Positions 17,664 to 25,712 of a stretch of 64,000 nt of DNA are shown here, piece by piece. The stretch is from contig NZ_JACCFJ010000001.1 of assembly GCF_013410345.1 (NCBI RefSeq), forward strand, positions 4,630,501-4,694,500, read 5' to 3'. The DNA is from Saccharopolyspora hordei (GTDB lineage: Bacteria > Actinomycetota > Actinomycetes > Mycobacteriales > Pseudonocardiaceae). Within the stretch, counting starts at the first letter, position 1. Every line of letters begins with the position of its first letter. Under the pieces are notes generated by a model. That model saw only the letters and a list, made by a program, of their open reading frames with translations. It ran no database searches and had not been told where the DNA came from. The position numbers and the translations under genes are program-made.

Positions 17664-18062
17664 TCACGACCGCGCCCGTCGCGTCTGGCGACCGCTCTCC
17701 TTGCGCAGCGCCTCCACCAGCTGCTGCTTGGTCATCGACGAGCGCCCGGAGATGCCGAGCTCGCGCGCCCGCTCGTACAGGTGCTTCTTGCTCGCCTGCG
17801 CGTCGACCCCGCCGCTGGTCCGCTTCTGCGGCCGGCCGGCGCCGCGCTTCGCCTGCTCGTCCGACGGGCCCTTGCGCTGCTTGGGCATCCACCGGTCGCC
17901 GACCTTCTCGTAGGTGTGCTTGAGGGCCGAGTAGGCCGTCTGGTGCGCGCGCCGTCCTTCCCCGTAGGACTCGACCGCGCTGTCGTGCGCCTTGATCCAC
18001 GTCTCCTGCGCGCCCTTCGGTGAACGGCGCAGTGTGGAGGGGAGTTCGTCACGAGCAGGCAT
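17664..18062 (-). CDS. ChaB family protein with C-terminal Rho-N/SAP-like domain
   Basis: A basic 132-residue protein. Residues 1-60 match ChaB (LPSTLRRSPKGAQETWIKAHDSA, then SALKHTYEKVGDRW). After a lysine/arginine-rich linker, residues about 95-125 form a Rho N-terminal-like helix bundle (KKHLYERARELGISGRSSM, MTKQQLVEALRK) that usually binds nucleic acid. ChaB was named as a calcium transport regulator in E. coli, but actinobacterial versions fused to Rho-N are uncharacterised and sit in stress islands. ATG 18062 is the natural start. Function beyond nucleic-acid binding is inference. Confidence 0.8.
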   Translation of the reverse strand: MPARDELPSTLRRSPKGAQETWIKAHDSAVESYGEGRRAHQTAYSALKHTYEKVGDRWMPKQRKGPSDEQAKRGAGRPQKRTSGGVDAQASKKHLYERARELGISGRSSMTKQQLVEALRKESGRQTRRARS

Positions 18063-18177
18063 GTCCGGTGACCTCCGATCTGCTCGTCGTGGGGCGTCCC
18101 GCACCGGAACACCCGGTTCGCTCCGGCGGTGACCGGGTGACGAGCCCGGTCTCCGCGTTGTCCCCGGAGGACCTCCG

Positions 18178-19044
18178 TCACCCGGGGTGGGTCTCGCCCC
18201 CCACCGGCGCGAGCACTTCGCCCGAGTAGTAGCTGGAGAGCCGGTCCGAGGCGAAGAAGACGTAGGAGGGCGCGATCTCGTCGGGGTGCGCCATGCGCCC
18301 CATCGGCGTCTGCTCACCGAACCCCTCCACCTTCTCCTCGGGGAAGGTGGACGGGATCAGCGGTGTCCACACTGGACCGGGTGCCACGCAGTTGACCCGG
18401 ATCCGCCGCCCCACCAGCGCTTGCGCGAGCGACTGGGTGAACGCGTGCACCGCGCCCTTGGTCGCGGAGTAGTCCATCAGGGTCTTGTTGCCCCGCAAGC
18501 CGTTGACCGAGCCGGTGTTGATGATCGCGGCACCGTCCGGCATGTGGTCGAGCGCGGCCCGGCACAGCCAGAAGACCGCGTAGACGTTGACCTTGAACGT
18601 CCGGTCGAACTGCTCGTCGCTGATCGCCCGCAGGTCCTGCTGCGGGGCTTGCGTGCCGGCGTGGTTCACCAGCACGTCCAGGCCGCCCAGCTGCTCGACC
18701 GCGTCCCGGACCAGCGCGACGCAGGTGTCCTCGCTGCCGAGGTCGCGGCGGTGCACGTGGCAGGACCGACCTTGCTCCTGCACCAGCGACGCGGTGTGGC
18801 GCGCGTCGTCCTCCTCGTCCTCGCTGACGTAGCAGATGGCCACGTCCGCGCCCTCCTTGGCGAAGGCGACGGCCACCGCTCGCCCGATCCCCGAGTCACC
18901 GCCGGTGATGAGCGCCTTCTTGCCGGCGAGGTGGCCCGCGCCGACGTAGTCGCGCATCTCGTCGCGGGGCCGCGGTTCCATGTCCCCGGTGGCCCCCGGT
19001 GGCCGCTGCTGCTGGGCGTGCGCGGTCTCGGGCAGGTCCGACAT
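18178..19044 (-). CDS. SDR family oxidoreductase, general stress protein 39-like
   Basis: A 288-residue classical SDR with the long acidic N-terminus of the YhdF/YghA/GSP39 group. The cofactor motif is ITGGDSGIGRAVAVAFAKEG, the NNAG motif appears as NHAG, the catalytic region is NTGSVNG with YSATKGA, and the tail reads YYSGEVLAPVGGE. Members are NADP-dependent and induced by general stress; physiological substrates are unknown. ATG 19044 follows GGAAGGGGA. A SigB/SigF-type promoter lies about 90 bp upstream (19134-19159). Confidence 0.88.
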   Translation of the reverse strand: MSDLPETAHAQQQRPPGATGDMEPRPRDEMRDYVGAGHLAGKKALITGGDSGIGRAVAVAFAKEGADVAICYVSEDEEDDARHTASLVQEQGRSCHVHRRDLGSEDTCVALVRDAVEQLGGLDVLVNHAGTQAPQQDLRAISDEQFDRTFKVNVYAVFWLCRAALDHMPDGAAIINTGSVNGLRGNKTLMDYSATKGAVHAFTQSLAQALVGRRIRVNCVAPGPVWTPLIPSTFPEEKVEGFGEQTPMGRMAHPDEIAPSYVFFASDRLSSYYSGEVLAPVGGETHPG

Positions 19045-19133
19045 GGCGAGTCCCCTTCCGCCGGGCACGAGTGCTCCGTCCTGTTCGGACGCTGTGGTTC
19101 CCGCGCGCCGCCGGCGCGCCCACGACCGAGGTG

Positions 19134-19159
19134 TTCCCCGTGGGGACGTCGGGGCAAAC
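19134..19159 (-). promoter_or_regulatory. SigB/SigF-type promoter for the SDR gene
   Basis: On the minus strand GTTT (19159-19156), 16 nt, GGGGAA (19139-19134). Same spacing as the other stress promoters here, with a G for T at the fourth -10 position. Confidence 0.5.
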
Positions 19160-19203
19160 GTGCCGCGGGCGGGGCCGTGGTGCTCCGGACACCGCGGCCC
19201 GCG

Positions 19204-19773
19204 CTAGCGGCCGCGCCCGGAGAGCGCGTCCCGCAAGCGGTCGATCATGCCCGCGCCCGGGTCCAGCAGCATGTTCGCCGGCGGCTTGTCCGGTGCCGAC
19301 GGGTGCGGCCGGGTCGGGGCGCGCTCCTTGGCCTGCACGATCTTCGCGCCGAGGTCCTGCAGGTCCTCGGCCGAGCAGCGCTGCTGCAGCTGCGGGAAGA
19401 GGTCCTGCTCCTCGTCGTCGACGTGGTGCCGGATGTCGGAGATGAGCTCGCGGACCAACCGGTCGTACTCGGCGTCCGTCGGCTCCATCCCCTCCAGCTG
19501 CTTCATGACCTCCTCGGCTTCGGCGTGCTCCTGGATCTCGTGGTCGGCCACCTCGTCCCCGTCGGGCAGGACCTCGCGCGCCGTCGGGTAGAGGTACTGC
19601 TCCTCGGCGACGGAGTGGCGGACCAGTTCGGTGATGATGTGGTCCACCAGCCCCTGCCGGGCCTGGTCGGACATCCCCCCGCGTTCGTACTCCTGGAAAG
19701 CGCTCTCGACCGCACGGTGGTCCTTGGTCAGGACGTCGATCAGGTCGCCTTCGCGCGTACCGGCGTGCACCAT
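19204..19773 (-). CDS. Hemerythrin domain protein
   Basis: A 189-residue hemerythrin-like helical bundle. The histidine/glutamate ligands of a di-iron site are spaced through LTKDHRAVES, LVRHSVAEEQYLYP, DHEIQEHAEAEEVM and IRHHVDDEEQDLFPQL. This HxxxE pattern is typical of actinobacterial hemerythrins such as Mycobacterium Rv2633c-type proteins, implicated in oxygen or peroxide handling. The C-terminal 40 residues are proline-rich and then basic. Expressed leftward, with a SigB/SigF-like promoter at 19815-19840. It faces the CocE hydrolase gene divergently. Confidence 0.87.
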   Translation of the reverse strand: MVHAGTREGDLIDVLTKDHRAVESAFQEYERGGMSDQARQGLVDHIITELVRHSVAEEQYLYPTAREVLPDGDEVADHEIQEHAEAEEVMKQLEGMEPTDAEYDRLVRELISDIRHHVDDEEQDLFPQLQQRCSAEDLQDLGAKIVQAKERAPTRPHPSAPDKPPANMLLDPGAGMIDRLRDALSGRGR

Positions 19774-19814
19774 GTCGTCCCCGCTCTCCGTTGGTGCTCG
19801 GAACGCGCCCAGGG

Positions 19815-19840
19815 TGCCCGGGCCGGGAAGGTCGGCAAAC
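19815..19840 (-). promoter_or_regulatory. SigB/SigF-like promoter for the hemerythrin gene
   Basis: On the minus strand GTTT (19840-19837), 16 nt, CGGGCA (19820-19815). The -10 is weaker than in the other sites, and a 17-nt spacer with GGGCAC is also possible. Confidence 0.4.
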
Positions 19841-19866
19841 CACGCGCGGACGCGTCGGCGAGATCG

Positions 19867-19892
19867 GCATGGTCGGCGATCGGACTGGGTAG
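19867..19892 (+). promoter_or_regulatory. SigB-type promoter for the CocE hydrolase gene
   Basis: GCAT (19867-19870), 16 nt, GGGTAG (19887-19892), fitting GNNT-N16-GGGTA. It ends 45 bp before the ATG at 19938. Confidence 0.5.
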
Positions 19893-19937
19893 GTGACGTG
19901 TCGTGATGGCAACGACGCGGGCGAGGGGAGGACGTCC

Positions 19938-21962
19938 ATGCGGGTCGTGAACGAACTGCCCCACGCCGTCAAGGAAGAGGAGCAGGTCTGGGTACCGCTC
20001 TCGGACGGGACGAGGCTGGCGGGACGCATCTGGCGCCCGACGAGCTCCGACACGCACGCGGTGCCGGCGGTCCTGGAGTTCATCCCGTACCGGCAGCGCG
20101 ACCTGACCGCCCGGCGGGACTCGATCAACCACCCGTACCTGGCCGGCCACGGCTACGCCTGCGCACGCGTCGACCTGCGCGGCAGCGGTGACTCCGAGGG
20201 CGTCCTCACCGACGAGTACCTCGGGCAGGAGCTCCAGGACGGCGAGGAGGTGCTGGCCTGGCTCGCCGAGCAGCCCTGGTGCAACGGCCGGACCGGCATG
20301 ATGGGCATCTCCTGGGGCGGGTTCAACGCCCTGCAGATCGCCGCGCGCCGGCCGCCGAGCCTGGGCGCGATCGCGGCGCTCAGCTTCAGCGACGACCGCT
20401 ACGCCGACGACGTGCACTACATGGGCGGGTGCCTGCTCAGCGACAACCTGTCGTGGGCGTCGACGATGTTCGCCTACACCTCCTGCCCGCCCGACCCGGC
20501 CAGCGTCGGCGAGCGGTGGCGGGACATGTGGTTCGAGCGGCTGTCCGGCAGCGGGCTCTGGCTCGACGAGTGGCTGCGCCACCAGCGCCGGGACGACTAC
20601 TGGCGGCACGGTTCGGTGTGCGAGGACTACTCCAGCGTCCAGTGCCCGGTGCTCGCGGTCAGCGGCTGGGCGGACGGCTACTCCAACGCCGTGTTCCGGG
20701 TGATGGAGCACCTCCAGGCACCGCGGTTGGGCCTGATCGGCCCGTGGTCGCACAAGTACCCGCACCTCGGCGAGCCGGGGCCGCCGATCGGGTTCCTGCA
20801 GGAGCTCGTGCGCTGGTGGGACCACTGGCTCAAGGACGTCGACAACGGGATCATGGACGGCCCGACGCTGCGCACCTGGATGCAGGAGAGCGCGCCGCCG
20901 TCCACCGCCTACCGCCAGCGCCCGGGGCGCTGGGTGGGGGAGCCGTCGTGGCCGTCCCCGCACGTGGACCGGGTGCGCTGCCCGCTCGGCCAGAACCTGG
21001 TCGCGCGCCCCGACGACCGGCCGGCGTCCCGCCCGCTGTCGATCAGCTCACCGCTGTCGCTGGGCCAGTTCGCCGGCAAGTGGTGCTCCTACAACGCCCC
21101 GCCGGACCTGCCCTACGACCAGCGGGAGGAGGACGGCGGCGCGCTGGTGTTCGACACCGACCCGCTCATCGAGCGCTGCGAGATCCTCGGCGGCCCGGTG
21201 GCCGACCTGAACCTGGAGGTCGACCGGCCGGTCGCGTCGCTGGCCGTGCGGCTGTCCGACATCGACCAGGACGGGCGCGCCACTCGCGTCACCTACGGGC
21301 TGCTCAACCTGTGCCACCGCGACGGGCACGCCGAGCCGCGCGCCCTGGAGCCGGGGACCCGCTACCAGGTGCAGGTGCAGCTCAACGGCGTCGCGCAGGC
21401 GTTCCCGCCCGGGCACAAGATCCGGCTCGCCCTGTCGACCTCGTACTGGCCGCTGGCCTGGCCACCGCCCGAGCCGGTCCGGCTCACCGTGCACCCGCAG
21501 GACAGCGCGCTCATCCTGCCCGTCCGGCGGTCCGGGGACACCGACGAGATGCCGACACCGGCGTTCGAGGAGGCCGAGGGGGCGCCGCCGCTCACCACCA
21601 CCCCGGTGCGGCCCGGCGAGGGGCGGTGGACGGTGTCGCGGGACCTCGTGGACTACGAGGCCTCGCTGGAGGTGGTCAAGGACCTCGGCGTGGTGCGGTT
21701 CGAGGACATCGACCTCGACGTCACCCGCAGGGCCGAGGAGCGCTACAGCTGGAACGCCGACGACTTCGACTCGGTGCGCGGCGAGGTCACGTGGGTGATG
21801 GCGTTCGAGCGGGGCCCGTGGTCGGTCCGCACCCGGACGCGCACCGTGCTCACCTCGACGCCGACCGAGTTCCACCTGGACGCCGAGCTGGACGCCTTCG
21901 AGGGCGGCGCCCGGGTCTACTCGCACAACTGGCGGCGCCGCATCCCCCGCGACCACGTGTGA
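19938..21962 (+). CDS. CocE/NonD family hydrolase (X-Pro dipeptidyl-peptidase-like)
   Basis: A 674-residue serine hydrolase. The alpha/beta-hydrolase domain has the nucleophile elbow GISWGG (S125). The acid is probably in VSGWADGYSN and the histidine in GPWSHKYPH. A C-terminal jelly-roll domain (from about residue 330, LSLGQFAGKW to NWRRRIP) is typical of the CocE/PepX family, which hydrolyses esters or releases X-Pro dipeptides. No signal peptide is visible, so it is probably cytoplasmic. ATG 19938 was chosen over the longer ORF because GGGGAGGACG lies before it and a SigB-type promoter ends at 19892. Substrate unknown. Confidence 0.88.
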   Translation: MRVVNELPHAVKEEEQVWVPLSDGTRLAGRIWRPTSSDTHAVPAVLEFIPYRQRDLTARRDSINHPYLAGHGYACARVDLRGSGDSEGVLTDEYLGQELQDGEEVLAWLAEQPWCNGRTGMMGISWGGFNALQIAARRPPSLGAIAALSFSDDRYADDVHYMGGCLLSDNLSWASTMFAYTSCPPDPASVGERWRDMWFERLSGSGLWLDEWLRHQRRDDYWRHGSVCEDYSSVQCPVLAVSGWADGYSNAVFRVMEHLQAPRLGLIGPWSHKYPHLGEPGPPIGFLQELVRWWDHWLKDVDNGIMDGPTLRTWMQESAPPSTAYRQRPGRWVGEPSWPSPHVDRVRCPLGQNLVARPDDRPASRPLSISSPLSLGQFAGKWCSYNAPPDLPYDQREEDGGALVFDTDPLIERCEILGGPVADLNLEVDRPVASLAVRLSDIDQDGRATRVTYGLLNLCHRDGHAEPRALEPGTRYQVQVQLNGVAQAFPPGHKIRLALSTSYWPLAWPPPEPVRLTVHPQDSALILPVRRSGDTDEMPTPAFEEAEGAPPLTTTPVRPGEGRWTVSRDLVDYEASLEVVKDLGVVRFEDIDLDVTRRAEERYSWNADDFDSVRGEVTWVMAFERGPWSVRTRTRTVLTSTPTEFHLDAELDAFEGGARVYSHNWRRRIPRDHV

Positions 21963-22232
21963 GGTCACGACGAGCTGCGCCGCCACCACCGGGAGCGGAC
22001 GGTGTGCCGGCGGCCGCGGCTCGTCCACGACCACGGCCCGAGGCCCAGCGACCACGTCCGCGCGCCCCGCCGGCCGCGGCGCCAGGTCAGCGGTCCGATC
22101 CGTCCGCTGCGCTTCGACCCCATCTCGTGCCTCCCTCCGGTCGGTCCACGCCGGCGCGGTGGCACCGGCGCTGCGGCCGGGTACCCGGTGCGGGGACGTC
22201 CCACGCTCCCCGCCAGTGCAACGGAGGTGACG

Positions 22233-22430
22233 ATGACCAAGTCGGACGACCGACGCGTCAGGAAGGCGCTGCAAGGCGCGGACTTCCCGGCGACCAAGCA
22301 GGACCTGATCACCTACGCGGAGGAGCGCGGCGCCGACGCGAAGACCATGCTCGCGCTGCGCGCCGTGCCGGACGGCACCTACGACGACGCCGATCAGGTC
22401 GAGGACGCGGTCCCGCAGCAGCCGCGGTGA
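22233..22430 (+). CDS. DUF2795 protein
   Basis: A 65-residue protein: RVRKALQGADFPATKQDLITYAEERGAD, then LRAVPDGTYDDADQVEDAV, as in DUF2795, a small helical family from actinobacteria and proteobacteria of unknown function. ATG 22233 is preceded by GGAGGTG. A strong hairpin follows the stop directly. It sits in the stress island between the CocE hydrolase and another small protein. Confidence 0.8.
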   Translation: MTKSDDRRVRKALQGADFPATKQDLITYAEERGADAKTMLALRAVPDGTYDDADQVEDAVPQQPR

Positions 22431-22440
22431 GGCCGCCGGA

Positions 22441-22490
22441 CGGCGGGAGCGGAGCACCGCCTCCGGGGATGCGGTGGTCCGCTCCCGCCG
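22441..22490 (+). terminator. Strong hairpin after the DUF2795 gene
   Basis: A 20-bp stem (22441-22460 with 22471-22490, one mismatch) and 10-nt loop begin ten bases after the stop. There is no T-run, as is common for actinobacterial intrinsic terminators. Confidence 0.6.
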
Positions 22491-22512
22491 GTGCCCTGGT
22501 GCGGAGGGGGCG

Positions 22513-22538
22513 GTTTGCGTGCTCCCCCGCGCGGGCAG
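22513..22538 (+). promoter_or_regulatory. SigB/SigF-type promoter for the 72-residue protein gene
   Basis: GTTT (22513-22516), 16 nt, GGGCAG (22533-22538), 50 bp before the ATG at 22588 and just downstream of the preceding terminator hairpin. Confidence 0.5.
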
Positions 22539-22587
22539 TCCCAGGACGCCGGTGCGCGGCGCACCGGACGACCACGGGAGGGAGCAC

Positions 22588-22806
22588 ATGGCTGACAACG
22601 CGGTGGCGCAGATGACGGTGGAGCAGCTCGCCGACACCCTGGCCGGGCTCATCGAGAGCGGGGCCGGGGAGACCCCGGTGGTCGTCAACGTCAGCGACCG
22701 CATCGTGCTGCCCGTGCTGGGCACCGCGGTGAAGGCCCACAAAGGACACTCCTACTTCGAGGTGCGTGCCGCCGACCTCACCCCGGACGAGGACGTCACC
22801 GCGTAG
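22588..22806 (+). CDS. Small conserved-looking protein of unknown function
   Basis: A 72-residue soluble protein beginning MADNAVAQMTVEQLADTLAG and containing GETPVVVNVSDRIVLPV and YFEVRAADLTPDEDV. Predicted strands and helices suggest a compact alpha/beta fold, but no family was recognised. ATG 22588 has an excellent GGGAGGGAGC upstream and a SigB/SigF-type promoter. The -35 of the next gene overlaps its stop codon. Confidence 0.72.
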   Translation: MADNAVAQMTVEQLADTLAGLIESGAGETPVVVNVSDRIVLPVLGTAVKAHKGHSYFEVRAADLTPDEDVTA

Positions 22807-22826
22807 GGACCGGCGGTCCCGGGTAC
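22801..22826 (+). promoter_or_regulatory. SigB-type promoter, possibly giving a leaderless ATP-grasp mRNA
   Basis: GCGT (22801-22804), 16 nt, GGGTAC (22821-22826). The following GTG at 22836 is only nine bases beyond the -10, where the transcript should start, and there is no Shine-Dalgarno, so a leaderless mRNA is plausible. Confidence 0.5.
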
Positions 22827-22835
22827 CTGGGGGTC

Positions 22836-24107
22836 GTGGCAGAACGATCGAAGAACGTCTTCGTCCTCGGACCCGACGACCGGAACCTGGCGCTGCTGCG
22901 CGAGCTGGAGCAGCGCAGCCCCTACCGGTTCCACCCCCTGCTCGACAAGGGGGACCTCATGTTCCGCGAGGTGACCCCGGCCGACCACATCGAGGCGGCG
23001 CAGCGCCTGCTCGACTCGTTCGACGGGTCGGTGGACGCGATCATCGGGTACTGGGACTTCCCCGTCAGCTCGCTGGTGCCGATCCTGTGCACCCGGAACG
23101 GCTTGCCGGGCCCCAGCCTGGAGTCGGTGGTCACGTGCGAGCACAAGTACTGGAGCCGCCTGGAGCAGCGCAAGGTCACCGATGCCCACCCCGGCTTCGG
23201 CCTCGTCGACCTCGACGACCCGCGTCCACCGCCGGGCCTGTCGTTCCCGATGTGGCTCAAGCCGGTCAAGTCCTACTCCTCCGACCTCGCCTTCGAGGTC
23301 ACCGACGAGTCGGGGCTCGCCGACGCCGCCGCCGAGATCCGGCAGGGCATCGGCCACGTCGGCGAGGCCTTCGACTTCCTGCTGTCGATGCTCGAACTGC
23401 CCCCGGAGATCGCCGAGGCCGGCGGGCAGGCGTGCCTGGCGGAGGAGGAGGTCAGCGGTGTGCAGCTGACCGTGGAGGGCTACTGCCACGGCGGGGAGAC
23501 GCACGTCTACGGCGTGATCGACTCGGTGTGCTACCCCGACACCTCCAGCTTCCTCCGCTACCAGTACCCCTCCGCGCTGCCGGAGCAGGTGCAGGACCGC
23601 GTCGCGAGCACAGCGGTCGCGGTGATGCAGCAGATCGGGTTGGACGACTCGATGTTCAACATCGAGTTCTTCTGGAACGAGGAGCAGGACGCGCTCTACG
23701 TCCTGGAGATCAACCCGAGGCTGTCGCAATCGCACGCCCCGCTGTTCAAGCACGTCGACGGCGCCTCGAACCTGGAGTGCATGGTGCAGCTCGCGCTCGG
23801 CGAGACGCCGGAGATGCCGCACCGGCAGGGCGAGCACGCCGTCGCGGCGAAGTGGTACCGCCGCGCCTTCCGCGACGCGTTCGTCCGCGCGACGCCGTCG
23901 GCGGAGCACGTGGCGCAGCTCCAGGAGGAGATGCCCGACGCGATCATCGACATCGTGGCCGAGGAGGGCCACCGGCTCTCCGAGCTGCCCACCCAGGACA
24001 GCTACAGCTACGAGCTCTTCGCCGCCTACCTGGGCGCCCAGGACGCCGAGGACCTGACCGCGAAGTACGAGAAGTGCGTGTCGGCGCTGCCGTTCACCCT
24101 CACGTGA
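22836..24107 (+). CDS. ATP-grasp domain protein
   Basis: A 423-residue protein with an ATP-grasp fold. The N-terminal part (VFVLGPDDRNLALL) is Rossmann-like. The central part carries FPMWLKPVKSYSSDLAFEV (nucleotide-binding lysines), QACLAEEEVSGVQLTVEGY, and the metal-binding FNIEFFWNE and VLEINPRLSQSHAPL. Such enzymes join a carboxylate to an amine or thiol through an acyl phosphate; the substrate is unknown. Start is GTG 22836, directly behind a SigB-type -10. It stands in the stress island; a role in making a compatible solute, peptide or redox ligand is only a guess. Confidence 0.82.
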   Translation: MAERSKNVFVLGPDDRNLALLRELEQRSPYRFHPLLDKGDLMFREVTPADHIEAAQRLLDSFDGSVDAIIGYWDFPVSSLVPILCTRNGLPGPSLESVVTCEHKYWSRLEQRKVTDAHPGFGLVDLDDPRPPPGLSFPMWLKPVKSYSSDLAFEVTDESGLADAAAEIRQGIGHVGEAFDFLLSMLELPPEIAEAGGQACLAEEEVSGVQLTVEGYCHGGETHVYGVIDSVCYPDTSSFLRYQYPSALPEQVQDRVASTAVAVMQQIGLDDSMFNIEFFWNEEQDALYVLEINPRLSQSHAPLFKHVDGASNLECMVQLALGETPEMPHRQGEHAVAAKWYRRAFRDAFVRATPSAEHVAQLQEEMPDAIIDIVAEEGHRLSELPTQDSYSYELFAAYLGAQDAEDLTAKYEKCVSALPFTLT

Positions 24108-24177
24108 CCGTGTCCCAGCAGCGCCGCACCCGATGCGACCACGGGTCACCGTGGCCGCAGCACGGAGAGGAGCCACC

Positions 24178-24357
24178 ATGACACGCGGTTCGGACAAGCA
24201 CGGACCGGCCAAGGACGACGCGCTGGAGAAGGAGATCGAGGGCGAGCTGCGCGGTGGTCACCCGACGCGGGCGGACGAGTCGCTGGACGCCGAACCACCG
24301 GCCGACGACGACCCGGCCACCGACACCCGGCCGCCGCCGCGCCCGACGCGCGACTGA
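24178..24357 (+). CDS. Small acidic hydrophilic protein
   Basis: A 59-residue, highly charged, probably disordered protein (GPAKDDALEKEIEGELRGG, then a D/P/T-rich tail). ATG 24178 has GGAGAGGAGCC before it. No family recognised. It is followed directly by a perfect 20-bp hairpin, supporting it as a real transcription unit end. Confidence 0.6.
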   Translation: MTRGSDKHGPAKDDALEKEIEGELRGGHPTRADESLDAEPPADDDPATDTRPPPRPTRD

Positions 24358-24359
24358 GC

Positions 24360-24406
24360 GCACGCGGTCCGCGCACCGCTCCAGCGGCGGTGCGCGGACC
24401 GCGTGC
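24360..24406 (+). terminator. Perfect 20-bp terminator hairpin
   Basis: GCACGCGGTCCGCGCACCGC (24360-24379) is perfectly complementary to 24387-24406, with a 7-nt loop, and is followed by GTTTCGTCT. It ends the unit containing the ATP-grasp and small acidic protein genes. Confidence 0.8.
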
Positions 24407-24505
24407 GTTTCGTCTCAGCTTCCGCCGAGGGCTTTGTGCAGGTCAGCGGCCTGACTACCGTGGCGGGCGCTGCCCGGAGAACAGCGTGGAAGCGAGACCC
24501 CCGAC

Positions 24506-25018
24506 GTGTCCTCGGCCCTCACCCCGATCATCGCGGCCACCGCCCGGTGGCTGACCACGGCCTACCCCGCGCCCCGCGGGGGTGCCCTCAGCCGCGCGCT
24601 GGCCGAGGCCCAGGCCACCCAGGCCGTGACCGCGGCGGCCTGGCTGCGCTACCCCACCGACGTCGACGCCGACCTGGTGCACCTCGCCGGGCCGGGCGGC
24701 GCCGAGCGCCTGGACGCGCTGGTCGGGGGTTCGACCGGCGCGGACGGCGAGGACGACGCCTGGCGGACGTGGGTCGACGAGGTCGTCGCCAGCTGGGCCG
24801 CCTGCCTGCTCGCGGACCCGGCGCTGGCTGCGCGGGCCATCGCCTGCCTGACCAGCGACGACGGGCTTCCGGAGTTCCGCCGTCTGCTCGAGCCCGGTGA
24901 CCGGGAGCTCGCCGCGGCGGCCTTCCTGCGCCACCCGGACCTGCTGGCGCCCGTGGCGGAGCTGCACCGGGACGCGCTCCACGAGGCGCTGAGCACCACC
25001 TCGTCGAACGCCGCCTGA
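24506..25018 (+). CDS. Hypothetical helical protein
   Basis: A 170-residue, alanine-rich, mainly helical soluble protein (IIAATARWLTTAYPAPRGG, WLRYPTDVDADLVHLAGPGG, FLRHPDLLAPVAELHRDALH). No family was recognised. Start is GTG 24506. Codon pattern (GC-rich third positions) and an uninterrupted frame support it as a gene. It lies between a strong terminator and the DUF4383 gene within the stress island. Confidence 0.6.
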   Translation: MSSALTPIIAATARWLTTAYPAPRGGALSRALAEAQATQAVTAAAWLRYPTDVDADLVHLAGPGGAERLDALVGGSTGADGEDDAWRTWVDEVVASWAACLLADPALAARAIACLTSDDGLPEFRRLLEPGDRELAAAAFLRHPDLLAPVAELHRDALHEALSTTSSNAA

Positions 25019-25032
25019 CGCCGCGGCGGAGT

Positions 25033-25058
25033 GTTTCCCCGTGGCGTGCGGCGGGGAC
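25033..25058 (+). promoter_or_regulatory. SigB/SigF-type promoter for the DUF4383 gene
   Basis: GTTT (25033-25036), 16 nt, GGGGAC (25053-25058), ending 42 bp before the GTG at 25101. Confidence 0.5.
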
Positions 25059-25100
25059 CCGGACGGTGTCCTGCACTCGAGCACCCCGTGGAGGCACATC

Positions 25101-25706
25101 GTGGCCGTACCGAACCGGGTCCAGGTGACGCACCGCCTCGGCAGCGCCGTGCTGGGCGTGCTGCTGGTCGCGTTCGCGGTGGTCGGGGGGTTGTCAGGAC
25201 CCGCGCCGACGATGAGCACCGCGGTCGCGATCGCCACCGGCGTGGCGGGGTTGGTGCTGTTCGGCACCGCCCTGGCGAGCAGCACGATCGCCTCGACCGC
25301 CAGCATCGCGCTCGGCGTCCTCTTCCTCGTGGTCGGACTGCTGCACCTGGCCGTGCAGCACACGTCCTGGAACGTGCTCGGCTTCGTGCTGTCGACCACC
25401 CTGTTCTGCACCATCGCCGGGCTCGTCATGTTCCTGTTCGGCTTCTACGGCCGGGTGTCCGGTGGGCTTCCCCCGGACAACCCGTACCGGCGGTCGCACC
25501 CGATCCGCACCCAGCGCCCCGGCCCGGACGAGCAGGTCCAGGCGGACCGCGCCGACGAGCGCGAGCAGCGCATGGTCGACGCCGAGGTGTCCATGGCGGA
25601 GGGGACGGCGACGCCGGAGCAGCACCGCGCGGTCCAGCAGGAACGCGCCCGCAAGCGGGCCGAGGACCAGCGCGGCGCCGAGCGCCGCACCGACGACGAG
25701 CAGTAG
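25101..25706 (+). CDS. DUF4383 membrane protein
   Basis: A 201-residue protein with four hydrophobic helices (LGVLLVAFAVVGGL, ATGVAGLVLFGTALA, IALGVLFLVVGLLHLAV, LFCTIAGLVMFLFGFYG). A conserved PDNPYR follows, then a charged tail rich in E, R and Q that may form a coiled coil (residues about 145-200). This layout fits DUF4383, a stress-island membrane family of unknown function. GTG 25101 was chosen because GGAGG lies six bases upstream and the helix order then matches. Converges on the MBL gene with six bases between stops. Confidence 0.8.
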   Translation: MAVPNRVQVTHRLGSAVLGVLLVAFAVVGGLSGPAPTMSTAVAIATGVAGLVLFGTALASSTIASTASIALGVLFLVVGLLHLAVQHTSWNVLGFVLSTTLFCTIAGLVMFLFGFYGRVSGGLPPDNPYRRSHPIRTQRPGPDEQVQADRADEREQRMVDAEVSMAEGTATPEQHRAVQQERARKRAEDQRGAERRTDDEQ

Positions 25707-25712
25707 CGCGGG

